A stretch of 22,277 nt of DNA, taken from assembly GCA_964476045.1 (NCBI GenBank), contig CAYYYJ010000019.1, positions 1 through 22,277 on the forward strand. Reading direction: 5' to 3'. This DNA is from CAYYYJ01 sp964476045 (GTDB lineage: Archaea > Aenigmatarchaeota > Aenigmatarchaeia > QMZP01 > JACQNV01). Shown piece by piece: positions 13,657 through 21,406 of this stretch (the stretch's first letter is position 1; each line of letters starts with the position of its first letter). The notes beneath the pieces are model-generated. The model searched no databases and was not told where the DNA came from. It worked only from the letters and a program-made list of their open reading frames with translations. Made by a program: the position numbers and the translations under genes.

Positions 13657-13816
13657 CATGACAGTCGGGTTTGCTGTGAAAAGAATGCTGAGCGCTCAGG
13701 AAGTTTTGGCTAGATACAGGGTTGGAGACCCTGAGATCACATATCTGGACGCTGGAAAAGCAAGAGCTTCATTTAGATGGAACACTATAAAATTAGGATA
13801 CTTGTTAAGAGACTAG
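13646..13816 (+). CDS. hypothetical protein, 56 aa, third gene of the unknown operon
   Basis: From ATG 13646, eight bases after GAAGGAGGT, the protein reads MEDNMTVGFAVKRMLSAQEV, then LARYRVGDPEITYLDAGKAR and a short beta end. The strong ribosome-binding site lies inside the preceding gene, and the start overlaps that gene by 11 bases, so the longer frame from 13619 is rejected. No family is recognised. The helix-then-sheet pattern could be a small binding partner of the two upstream proteins; this is inference from operon structure alone. Confidence 0.65.
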   Translation: MEDNMTVGFAVKRMLSAQEVLARYRVGDPEITYLDAGKARASFRWNTIKLGYLLRD

Positions 13817-13905
13817 GGTATGAAAAATCCCTGACTTCGGGTCCAATTAACATTTAAATATCCTCCTCACATAATAGGTATATTAAGAAAGAGTCTGATT
13901 CTAAT

Positions 13906-14619
13906 ATGAATTATCAAAATTTTATGGGAATTGAACAAATACTGAAGAAAGAAAAACTGGAGATGCCAGAACCAGCTGTTAATCTGAAAGATGCGCACGA
14001 GATGGAACTGAAACTGAAGACAGGGACAACAACAGTAGGCCTAATCTGCAAAGATGCAGTTGTGTTGGCAGCTGACAGAAAAGCTACAATGGGATACCTT
14101 ATAGCCAGTAAAGATGCCAAGAAAATCCTAAAATTAGACGAACACATTGCAATGACAATCGCTGGTCTCGTCGGCGATGCGCAAGTTCTCGACAGGTACC
14201 TGCGCGCAGAGCTAAAACTATTCAAGCTCCACGAAGACAGAAAAATGCCTGTGAAATCAGCGGCATCCCTCGCAGCGAATATTTTGTATGCAAGAAGATT
14301 TTATCCTTATTATGTTCAACTGATTATTGCTGGTTATGACTCAAGGCCGCAGATATACACTCTAGCCCCAGATGGATCTGTAATAGAAGAAAAATACTAC
14401 TCAACTGGATCAGGCTCACCTATGGTTTTCGGTGTCCTCGAACACGAATTCAAAGACAATATGGAGTTAGAGGCTGCTAAAGCTCTCGCAGTCCAGGCTG
14501 TCGCTGCAGCTGTGAAAAGAGACATCGCATCCGGCGGCAGCGGAATAGACCTTATTGTAATTGACAAAAAAGGCGTGCATGAATTCTCAGACGCAGAAGT
14601 CAACAAATTATTGAAATAA
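13906..14619 (+). CDS. psmB: proteasome subunit beta, with long propeptide
   Basis: The 237-residue precursor has the Ntn-hydrolase start TG|TTTVGL, so autocatalysis after G40 exposes the catalytic Thr41. Asp57 (position 17 of the mature chain) and Lys73 (position 33) are in place, and GSGSPMVFGVLE and the SGSGID-type GGSGIDLIVID near the end complete the active site. Seven mature subunits form each inner ring of the 20S particle. The propeptide of 40 residues (34 if starting at Met7) is long compared with the few residues of Thermoplasma. A TATATTAAG box 26 bases upstream supports the first ATG. psmA is 3 kb away on the other strand. Confidence 0.95.
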   Translation: MNYQNFMGIEQILKKEKLEMPEPAVNLKDAHEMELKLKTGTTTVGLICKDAVVLAADRKATMGYLIASKDAKKILKLDEHIAMTIAGLVGDAQVLDRYLRAELKLFKLHEDRKMPVKSAASLAANILYARRFYPYYVQLIIAGYDSRPQIYTLAPDGSVIEEKYYSTGSGSPMVFGVLEHEFKDNMELEAAKALAVQAVAAAVKRDIASGGSGIDLIVIDKKGVHEFSDAEVNKLLK

Positions 14620-14716
14620 TTGAATTTTGTAAATTAATATTGGAAGGAGTTCTGAATTTTACCTTTATTGTAAACCCAAATAAAAAGGAAATAAAAGTTT
14701 AGTTGAAGTGGAAGCC

Positions 14717-14725
14717 ATAAAATTT
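14717..14725 (+). promoter_or_regulatory. TATA box of aCPSF1, placed for the first of the duplicated starts
   Basis: ATAAAATTT lies about 34 bases before the ATG at 14755, the first copy of the duplicated gene start, which suits a leaderless start there rather than at the intact ORF start 15019. Confidence 0.45.
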
Positions 14726-14808
14726 GGCCCCTTTCTGATTAGACAAAAATTTGTATGCCAGAAAAAACCCTGCTAAACGAACTTGAAGTCAGCCCTTCTT
14801 TTCCAAAA

Positions 14809-14908
14809 NNNNNNNNNNNNNNNNNNNNNNNNNNNNNNNNNNNNNNNNNNNNNNNNNNNNNNNNNNNNNNNNNNNNNNNNNNNNNNNNNNNNNNNNNNNN
14901 NNNNNNNN
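14809..14908. other. assembly gap (100 N) inside the tandem repeat
   Basis: The last 55 bases before the gap recur at 14929-14983, and the first 55 after it recur at 14998-15052, as expected when a k=55 assembler fails in an 89-bp tandem repeat. The placeholder length is not meaningful. Confidence 0.9.
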
Positions 14909-14929
14909 CCAAGAAAAGGTTTACCCATT

Positions 14930-15040
14930 ATGCCAGAAAAAACCCTGCTAAACGAACTTGAAGTCAGCCCTTCTTTTCCAAAAGAAGGTTTGAGATCCCA
15001 AGAAAAGGTTTACCCATTATGCCAGAAAAAACCCTGCTAA
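14930..15040 (+). pseudogene. truncated duplicate of the aCPSF1 start (36 codons)
   Basis: It begins MPEKTLLNELE exactly like aCPSF1, then runs into the hairpin element (VSPSFPKEGLRSQEKVYPL) and stops at 15040. It overlaps the intact ATG at 15019 in another frame. The copy at 14755 would read the same if the gap is filled by repeat sequence. Translation of these decoys could reduce, or by re-initiation feed, synthesis of the real protein. Confidence 0.6.
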
Positions 15041-16893
15041 ACGAACTTGAAGACAGTCTGCCGAAAGATGCCCAAATAACAGAAATAAAATTCGAGGCGT
15101 CTGAACTAGTCCTTTACACAAAGAATAAGGAATTTTTTAAGAACTGCGAATCTGTGATAAGAGATATAGTCGGAAGGCTGAAGAAAAGAATAGAGGTTAG
15201 GCCAGACCCCTCGATAACCACAGACCCTGAAATCGCAACAAAGATGATAAAGGAGATGGTCCCAGAAGAAGCAGGGATACAGGAAATCTATTTTGAACCG
15301 GAGTTGGGTAAAGTTGTTATAGGATGCCTGAAGCCAGGATTAGTTATCGGTAAAGGCGGAGAGACTTACAAGAAGATCAGGGATGACACTTTCTGGTTGC
15401 CGAAGATAGAAAGGTCGCCAGCCCTTAAATCAGATATCGTGAGCGCTGTGCGGAGCCTTCTTCACACAGAATTGGACTACAGGAAAAAATTCCTGAATAA
15501 GATAGGCCAGAAAATTTCTCTGAGAAAAGAGGTCGAAGACGAGTGGGTCAGGTTAAGCTGTTTAGGCGGCTTCAGACAGGTTGGGAGAAGTTCAATGATG
15601 GTCCAGACACCTTACTCCAATGTCCTTTTAGATTTTGGCCTCAACCCATCAGATAATACAACACCTCAGATAGATGCGCCTGATTTTAACATAGAAAAAA
15701 TAGATGCTGTTGTCCTGTCTCACGCGCACATAGATCACTGCGGAATGATCCCTTACTTATACGAGAACGGCTATACAGGGCCGCTATACTGCACACCCCC
15801 AACAAGAGACCTTATGGTCCTCTTATGCATGGACGCGCTAGACGTTGCGCAGAAGAATGGAAGGCCTACTTATTACACAAAAAAAGCAATCGAGAAAACA
15901 GTAAAGCATACAATTGCTCTTGAATATGGGGAAGTCTCTGATATCACAGAAGACATCAGATTAACTTTACAGCCTTCTGGCCATCTTCTCGGTTCCTCTC
16001 TCTGCCATCTTCACATTGGAAAAGGCCTCCACAATATTCTCTACACAGGCGACATAAAATTCAGCTACACAAAACTCTTCGACCCTGCTTACACAGACTT
16101 CAAGAGAATAGAAACCCTGATCACAGAATCAACTTATGGGGGAGCTAATGATATCATGACACCCCGGAAAGAGGCAGACGAGAATCTGCTAAAAATAGTT
16201 CAGGAGACCCTTGCTAGGGGAGGGAAGGTTTTGATCCCAATATTTGCAGTAGGCAGAGCACAAGAGGTGATGACCCTTCTTGCCCAGTCTGGGATAAACT
16301 GTCCTGTTTGGATGGAAGGTATGGTATGGGATGCGACTGCAATACATACAGCCTATCCAGAGTATTTCGGACGGAATCTTCAGAGAGAAATTTTACACAA
16401 AGGTAAGAACCCATTCATGTGGGAAAACTTCAAGCATGTGGCCCCAAGAGAAAGGAATAGTATAATAGACAGCTCAGAGCCAGGTATAGTGATGGCGACG
16501 TCAGGGATGTTAATGGGCGGTCCTGCCGTCGAGTATCTGAAAGGCTTGGCTCCAGATAAAAAGAACACTCTCCTCTTTGTAGGATATCAGGGTGAAGGAA
16601 CCCCAGGCCGTCGCATCCAGAAAGGCTGGAAAGAAGTCCCTATGTCAGTTGAAGGCGGCAAAACAAAAACAATAATGATAGAAATGGATGTAAAAACAAT
16701 AAGTGGTCTAAGCGGCCACAGCGACAGGAACCAGCTCATTAACTTCATCAAAAAACTTTCCTGTAGGCCAGAAAGAGTAATCACAAACCACGGGGACAAA
16801 ATGAACTGCATTGACCTCGCGCGCGACATCCACAAAATGTTCAATTGCGAGACGCTCGCGCCGAAGGTGTTGGATGTTGTCAGGTTGAGGTAA
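15019..16893 (+). CDS. KH-domain beta-CASP ribonuclease aCPSF1 (FttA)
   Basis: The 624-residue protein has two N-terminal KH domains (about 1-145; GKGG at 111-114 within LVIGKGGETYKKI), then a metallo-beta-lactamase domain with HAHIDH (H235-H240), SGHLLGS, GDIKFSYTKLFDP and a beta-CASP insert with ESTYGG, and C-terminal GLSGHSDRNQL and ITNHGD. These metal-binding residues are complete. aCPSF1/FttA is the archaeal homologue of the CPSF73 endonuclease that ends transcription at U-rich sites and trims RNA; it is essentially universal and probably essential. The start at 15019 is the third copy of a duplicated start region and the only one with an intact frame. Confidence 0.96.
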   Translation: MPEKTLLNELEDSLPKDAQITEIKFEASELVLYTKNKEFFKNCESVIRDIVGRLKKRIEVRPDPSITTDPEIATKMIKEMVPEEAGIQEIYFEPELGKVVIGCLKPGLVIGKGGETYKKIRDDTFWLPKIERSPALKSDIVSAVRSLLHTELDYRKKFLNKIGQKISLRKEVEDEWVRLSCLGGFRQVGRSSMMVQTPYSNVLLDFGLNPSDNTTPQIDAPDFNIEKIDAVVLSHAHIDHCGMIPYLYENGYTGPLYCTPPTRDLMVLLCMDALDVAQKNGRPTYYTKKAIEKTVKHTIALEYGEVSDITEDIRLTLQPSGHLLGSSLCHLHIGKGLHNILYTGDIKFSYTKLFDPAYTDFKRIETLITESTYGGANDIMTPRKEADENLLKIVQETLARGGKVLIPIFAVGRAQEVMTLLAQSGINCPVWMEGMVWDATAIHTAYPEYFGRNLQREILHKGKNPFMWENFKHVAPRERNSIIDSSEPGIVMATSGMLMGGPAVEYLKGLAPDKKNTLLFVGYQGEGTPGRRIQKGWKEVPMSVEGGKTKTIMIEMDVKTISGLSGHSDRNQLINFIKKLSCRPERVITNHGDKMNCIDLARDIHKMFNCETLAPKVLDVVRLR

Positions 16894-17057
16894 GTTTTAT
16901 TCTGAAACCCAAATTTCTTTTTAAGGGAAGTATAACAAATGAACTCTCGAAATCCTACTGATCTGCAATTGTTTATGCATCTAAATCAACACAGAAGAAA
17001 ATGAATTCATTTTAGGTAAGAGAAAGCGAATATAAGCTTTATTTCTAAATAATCCAT

Positions 17058-17729
17058 ATGCCTGCACTTGTACCGCCTATCAGAAGAAATAGGCGCGGAT
17101 ATGACAGAGATGACGGAAAAGGCCAGGCTGGCTGTTTGGTTTTACTTGGCTTAAGCCAGCATTCAAACCCAAAAACAGCTTGGTACCACCTGGCTTTATT
17201 TGATTCCACTGTTTTTGTAAATGGCGGCAAACCGAGGGTCATTTCTGCGTCTAAAAATAGTTCGACGGCCTTACTTTTTTATGCAGAAATAGACAGGGCA
17301 ATATTCTATGAAACAGACGCAGGGATACACTATGCAGTTTTCGAACGGGACAAAGAGCCGGAAGAAGAGGAAATAGTAGACTTGTATGCCGGGATTTTGC
17401 TTAATGGTGAAGTTGCCGGAAAAAGAAGATATGAAAGATGGGAAGATGCGCATAAAGCTGCCCAAAAAACACTTCAGGAAAAACCGGAGGAAACAAGAAG
17501 TCTAGTTGTACACAAGTTCAGATGCTTTGCCTATCCAATGGGAAGACGTGGCGACGATTTTCTGAGAGTCGGTGTTAACACAGACGAAGCAGAAACTTTA
17601 CTGTGGGAGCAGGGATCTGATTTTGTTAGGTCAATTTTCCCGCAACCAGAAATAGGGGGATATGTCGACCTCAAACCTTCTGATCTTCAGCCGCAGCATA
17701 GAAGTTTTTCAATAGGACCGATAGATTAA
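17058..17729 (+). CDS. hypothetical protein, 223 aa
   Basis: I do not recognise this protein. It has no signal peptide; residues 25-75 are beta-rich (QAGCLVLLGLSQHSNPKTAW), residues 100-150 hold an acidic run (RDKEPEEEEIVDLYAG) and a helical Arg/Lys segment RRYERWEDAHKAAQKTLQEK. The N-terminus PPIRRNRRGYDRDDGK is basic and probably disordered. Composition suggests an intracellular protein, perhaps RNA-associated. A CTTTATTT box about 27 bases before the ATG fits a leaderless start. It converges with sepF. The 164-base spacer after aCPSF1 holds only a 21-codon ORF at 16939-17004 that I do not credit. Confidence 0.72.
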   Translation: MPALVPPIRRNRRGYDRDDGKGQAGCLVLLGLSQHSNPKTAWYHLALFDSTVFVNGGKPRVISASKNSSTALLFYAEIDRAIFYETDAGIHYAVFERDKEPEEEEIVDLYAGILLNGEVAGKRRYERWEDAHKAAQKTLQEKPEETRSLVVHKFRCFAYPMGRRGDDFLRVGVNTDEAETLLWEQGSDFVRSIFPQPEIGGYVDLKPSDLQPQHRSFSIGPID

Positions 17730-17775
17730 GTATAAAACTAGAAAAAGCAAATTCTTGTTCTCCTTGAAAAGGTTT

Positions 17776-18126
17776 TTACTTATGCACAACTGCAAACTCT
17801 GGTGTCAGTATTAGCCAGTCCTGCTCAATCCCAACTATGTCACCATTTTGTGCCAGAACAGTTCTTTTTAGCCTTTCAATAGATCTCTTCAGCTCTCCCA
17901 TGTCCTTATCTTTCAGAGCTTTTATTTTGAGGAAGACTACTGAACCATCTCTGAGATCTTTTAAAACTCGGTCTGTGTCAGAGAAATCAGTCAGCTTGTC
18001 AACTTTTATTCCAACCTTCCCCATTCTATTTCCAGTCAATGCTGCATCTGTAACATCAACTTCGACATAGTCGTCTGAAGGGACTACCTGACCCTCAGAT
18101 TTTGTAAAAAGTTTTTGTAGTACCAT
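17776..18126 (-). CDS. sepF: cell division protein SepF (archaeal)
   Basis: The 116-residue protein begins with a short amphipathic membrane-targeting helix (MVLQKLFTKSE), a linker, then the SepF core with GKVGIKVDKLTDFSDTDRVL and DGSVVFLKIKALKDKDMGEL, ending DIVGIEQDWLILTPEF. In archaea SepF dimers anchor the FtsZ ring to the membrane. The length is close to the usual 120-150. No ftsZ lies nearby. It is divergent from the surface-protein gene, across 221 bases of A/T-rich sequence with several TATA-like boxes. A 14-base direct repeat (TCTTGTTCTCCTTG) occurs on both sides of the gene. Confidence 0.9.
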   Translation of the reverse strand: MVLQKLFTKSEGQVVPSDDYVEVDVTDAALTGNRMGKVGIKVDKLTDFSDTDRVLKDLRDGSVVFLKIKALKDKDMGELKRSIERLKRTVLAQNGDIVGIEQDWLILTPEFAVVHK

Positions 18127-18312
18127 ATTTTAGACGATTATGAAGATAGAAAGAAATCAGGTAGACTTAATTCAAATAATTAGTTGTCTGCCTTTTTTCT
18201 AACTCTTGTTCTCCTTGTTATTATAATAGTATACGAAGCTTAAATACATATTCGAATTATCTATGTATATATTGGCCAAAATCAACAACTCTTCAGTAAA
18301 AGTTAATGCCAT

Positions 18313-18319
18313 ATTTATA
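18313..18319 (+). promoter_or_regulatory. TATA box of the surface-protein gene
   Basis: TTTATAT lies about 31 bases before the ATG at 18348 and supports that start over the upstream in-frame ATG at 18306, which would precede the box. Confidence 0.55.
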
Positions 18320-18347
18320 TCTAAAAGAACATATATTATCTGATAGC

Positions 18348-20405
18348 ATGAGCAAACCAACAAATCTTATTCTTATTGTAGTATTGTTTTCAATACTCTT
18401 CTTATTTTCCATTTCCCTTAACCCAGTCCAAAGTGTGCCAATGAACCTAACCCAATATGGCCAGTCTAACACATCAACAGCTGTAGTTAATGGTTCAGTT
18501 AATTTTCCCAACTCAACTTTAATTGAAGCCAATTCAACGAATATCCGGCTGACTTTCAACATAACACACGGAGGAGGTATAGATGTCATACAGGCCAGTA
18601 TACTTCAAACAACTTCAAATATATCCAGGGTTACAATAACACTGCCAAATGATTATACGCCAGGGAAAACAAATTTTACTTTCATAGCGTCTTCAAACGC
18701 GACTACAGTAAGCCCCCCTAATTTGCACCAGTTTTTTAACGAAACCAGGGGAGGAAACTTCAATGACGTCTCTATAAATTCTGTTGTAAACCTTACGTGG
18801 AACAGAACTACAGTTACAGGCGAAGTATTTAATATAATCCAAAACCAATCAGGCAACGGCTACAACACCTCCAGAAACTTCACTTTCAATGTCTCTGCTC
18901 CAAATAAAACAGGCACATATTTGTTTAATATATCAACCTGGAATACCACTGGAGGCGATCCACTCGACGGTGGCGATTACAACGTCACCGCCTTCTACAC
19001 AACAGTTGTAGACAGAACGCCGCCATCAAGCTTCAACCTATTAGTATCCCCAACAAATGATTCGTTCAACGACACAATCTGGTTCAAGTACAGTCTTGTA
19101 GAACCAGGCTTCGGCGGAACAAATGGCAAATGCGGAAACATCCTAGTAGGCCACAATTACTCAACTAACCAATCAATATCAGAAGTGGTGGCAAACAACA
19201 CAATCCTCTCAACAACAGCAGCAGGTGCAGTAGTCTGTGATGCAAGCTTCAATCTCGCGAGCTCAGGCACAAACGGATCAATCAACTTCACAATCAATTA
19301 CACAGACCAAAGTGGCAATATCCCAAGCAGGTCAAACATGACATTCACAGTATTCAGAGGCACCTACGGCGGGTCAACGGCAGCTGCTGCAACTCCAACA
19401 CCTACAGCTCAACCTGGTTATGTCAAATCAACCTCGACCACAGCCTCCAACCCAGATGTGCTGGCATCCAAAACCCTGATAGTCAGAGAATCAGCAACCC
19501 CAGCAAAACCACTAGATCTGACTCCATCAACAGAATTAATAGCGCAAGGCCTAACAAAAATACAAATACAGGTATCAAAAGAAGTGGCGGCCGCAGACGC
19601 AACAGTAGAAGTCAAAGCCCTCAAACAAATCCCAACAACAGATGAGGCAGGACAGACTCTCACAGCCTTGCCATCAGGCTCGCAACTGCCGCTAAAAGTC
19701 TTGCAGATCACGCCATCAGCTACATTAAGAAACAGCACATCCAAGGCGCTAATTACTTTTACCCTTAATAAAACAGAGTTAGAAGGCATAGACCCAAACA
19801 ATGTAGTATTAGCCAGATTCTCCGAGGGAACCTGGGCAGAACTTCCAACAACAATAACAGAGACCAAGGCTGGAACACCTTTTTATGGAGACCCAAAAAT
19901 AGCTATGCTTTTTGTAACAGCGCTTCTTGTCTTGTTCACAGGCTTTTCTTCGATAGGTTTTCTTAAAACAGAGGAGAATGGAGCTAAAAGGATAATACAA
20001 ATGGCAAAGACATTGCATGGAAGAGCTTCGCCTTCGCGACGGCAATACAAAGTCGTATTAATTTCTGTGATAGTCCTCGTGTCTGTTAGCTTTTTGTTTA
20101 ACTTCAATCCAAGCTCCTTTATAATTGGTAACGGGCTGGCAGATGGTTCAGTCCAGTTTACAGCAGAAACCCCAGGATTCTCTGTGTTCGTTGTAACAAC
20201 AAAAGCGCCGGCAGTACAGAGTGAACCTACAATAACAGAAAAACCATCACCGATTGCAGAAACGACAACTACGCCTGCAACAAGTCCAGTCCCTGCAAAA
20301 GAAAAAACACCTGATCTATCTATACTTTATTTGGCTGGTGTAGCAGTAATAGTATTAGTTCTCCTAGTTTTTGGAATAAAAAAGAGAAAACACAGGAAAA
20401 AATAA
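18348..20405 (+). CDS. large glycosylated surface protein with interrupted PGF-pre-PGF domain
   Basis: From ATG 18348 the 685-residue protein has a signal peptide (TNLILIVVLFSILFLFSISL, likely cleaved near VQS), an extracellular beta-rich region with about thirty N-x-S/T glycosylation sites, a Thr/Pro/Ala linker near residue 345-365 (TAAAATPTPTAQPG) and the PGF-pre-PGF domain: GIDPNNVVLARFSEGTWAEL, then PTTITE, and only after about 92 inserted residues VQFTAETPGFSVFVV. The insert (about 508-600) has two strong membrane helices (517-539 and 567-584) around a basic loop. After a second Thr/Pro stretch comes a C-terminal helix (ILYLAGVAVIVLVLLVFGI) and KKRKHRKK. It is probably a cell-surface anchor or adhesin-like protein. 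Confidence 0.82.
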   Translation: MSKPTNLILIVVLFSILFLFSISLNPVQSVPMNLTQYGQSNTSTAVVNGSVNFPNSTLIEANSTNIRLTFNITHGGGIDVIQASILQTTSNISRVTITLPNDYTPGKTNFTFIASSNATTVSPPNLHQFFNETRGGNFNDVSINSVVNLTWNRTTVTGEVFNIIQNQSGNGYNTSRNFTFNVSAPNKTGTYLFNISTWNTTGGDPLDGGDYNVTAFYTTVVDRTPPSSFNLLVSPTNDSFNDTIWFKYSLVEPGFGGTNGKCGNILVGHNYSTNQSISEVVANNTILSTTAAGAVVCDASFNLASSGTNGSINFTINYTDQSGNIPSRSNMTFTVFRGTYGGSTAAAATPTPTAQPGYVKSTSTTASNPDVLASKTLIVRESATPAKPLDLTPSTELIAQGLTKIQIQVSKEVAAADATVEVKALKQIPTTDEAGQTLTALPSGSQLPLKVLQITPSATLRNSTSKALITFTLNKTELEGIDPNNVVLARFSEGTWAELPTTITETKAGTPFYGDPKIAMLFVTALLVLFTGFSSIGFLKTEENGAKRIIQMAKTLHGRASPSRRQYKVVLISVIVLVSVSFLFNFNPSSFIIGNGLADGSVQFTAETPGFSVFVVTTKAPAVQSEPTITEKPSPIAETTTTPATSPVPAKEKTPDLSILYLAGVAVIVLVLLVFGIKKRKHRKK

Positions 20406-20458
20406 AATTGTTTTTCCGCAATTTCTATTAAAAACTTGATTAGAAATAAAAAACATGC

Positions 20459-20866
20459 CTATACTCTTCTTCCTCTTCTACCGCCTGGCTTCCTTGTTGT
20501 GTCGTGTGGAATTGGAGTAGTATTTTCTATTGTGCCTATCCTGAGGCCAGCCCTTACTATAGCTTTCAAGGCAGGCTGAGCCCCTTCACCAGGAAGCCTT
20601 TTTCCGTGGCCTCCTTCAGCCCTTAACTTGATGTTCACGCCAATAAGGCCTTTCGCAAGCGCATCTTCTGCTGCCTTTCTTCCAGCCTTCATTCCGGGGA
20701 AAGCAGTCCCTTTATCCTTATCGCGGTTTGTCATCATGCCAGCAGAGAATCTAGCTATAGTCTCTGCTCCAGTAATATCTGTTATGTGCACGACAGTATT
20801 GTTCGAAGCTGCGTAGATGTGGGCAATTCCCCACTTCTCTTTTCTTTCTAATATTTGATTGCCCAT
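20459..20866 (-). CDS. rps11: small ribosomal subunit protein uS11
   Basis: The 135-residue protein shows WGIAHIYAASNNTVVHITDI, GAETIARFSAGMM and the C-terminal TIENTTPIPHDTTRKPGGRR, all standard for archaeal S11 on the platform of the 30S subunit. It lies 12 bases after rps4. Normally rpoD (Rpo3), rpl18e, rpl13 and rps9 follow in archaea; here the next gene is convergent, so the cluster ends early. The start ATG is directly followed by the usual short archaeal N-terminus. Confidence 0.96.
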   Translation of the reverse strand: MGNQILERKEKWGIAHIYAASNNTVVHITDITGAETIARFSAGMMTNRDKDKGTAFPGMKAGRKAAEDALAKGLIGVNIKLRAEGGHGKRLPGEGAQPALKAIVRAGLRIGTIENTTPIPHDTTRKPGGRRGRRV

Positions 20867-20878
20867 AATTTTCTAATT

Positions 20879-21397
20879 TCATTTATTTTCTGCTGGTTGC
20901 TCTACTTTAGCTGGTTTTTGCACTAAAGGGGGCTTCAGCTTATCTATATCCATCGTAACCCCAACTTTACCTTCTTCAGATAATGGAACTAAATAGGAAG
21001 GGAAGTTTGTTTTTCTTCCTTCTACTGTCACGTGCCCATGAACAATTAGCTGTCTCGCCTGCCTGGCTGTTTTTGTAAAGCCTTTTTTGTGGATTATTGT
21101 CTGGAGCCGCCTGTCAAGGACATTTTTCAGGCTTAAAGATAAGATATCATCCAGTGTAGTTGCTTTGATAAACCCCAGCTTGTTTATCTTCTCCACAAGC
21201 TCTTTTTCCTTGTCTTTATTTTTGACGGCATTAAGTTCCCTTGCCCTTCTCCTGAAATTACTGACAAGAGCTTTGACTGCCCAGATCTCTTTTTTCCTTC
21301 TAAGGCCGTATTCCTTGAGGATCTCTTTATCCTCTGCTATCAAAGCAGAATCCCACAGCATCTTCGGCCTCTTGAATTTATTTTGCAGCTTCCTCAT
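20879..21397 (-). CDS. rps4: small ribosomal subunit protein uS4
   Basis: The 172-residue protein begins MRKLQNKFKRPKMLWDSALI and contains the S4 RNA-binding domain VLDRRLQTIIHKKGFTKTAR with RQLIVHGHVTVEGRK after it. It lacks the zinc finger, as other archaeal S4 proteins do. S4 is a primary 16S rRNA binder. It sits between rps13 and rps11, the standard archaeal order, but a 137-base spacer full of hairpins separates it from rps13. The C-terminal tail (KPPLVQKPAKVEQPAENK) is disordered. Confidence 0.96.
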   Translation of the reverse strand: MRKLQNKFKRPKMLWDSALIAEDKEILKEYGLRRKKEIWAVKALVSNFRRRARELNAVKNKDKEKELVEKINKLGFIKATTLDDILSLSLKNVLDRRLQTIIHKKGFTKTARQARQLIVHGHVTVEGRKTNFPSYLVPLSEEGKVGVTMDIDKLKPPLVQKPAKVEQPAENK

Positions 21398-21406
21398 ATA
21401 TCTACC

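Larger units (their letters stand above)
14754..15052 (+). repeat. 89-bp tandem repeat: aCPSF1 gene start plus hairpin element
   Basis: A 35-base segment containing the aCPSF1 start (TATGCCAGAAAAAACCCTGC and on to GAACTTGAAG) occurs at 14754, 14929 and 15018. Copies are separated by a 54-base element beginning TCAGCCC, carrying the perfect 9-bp hairpin CCTTCTTTT-CC-AAAAGAAGG (14969-14988) and then TTTGAGATCCCAAGAAAAGG and TTTACCCAT. The period is 89 bases. The element nearly equals tRNA-Leu intron 1. The first element is cut by the N run; if its length is 89, only 14 bases are missing. The true copy number is uncertain. Confidence 0.75.

Noticed and set aside
16939..17004. 21-codon ORF after aCPSF1
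   Set aside because: Too short, no family, and no promoter at a suitable distance.
17753..18217. 14-base direct repeat TCTTGTTCTCCTTG on both sides of sepF
   Set aside because: Short and pyrimidine-rich, without duplicated insertion ends. I mention it under sepF but see no mobile element.
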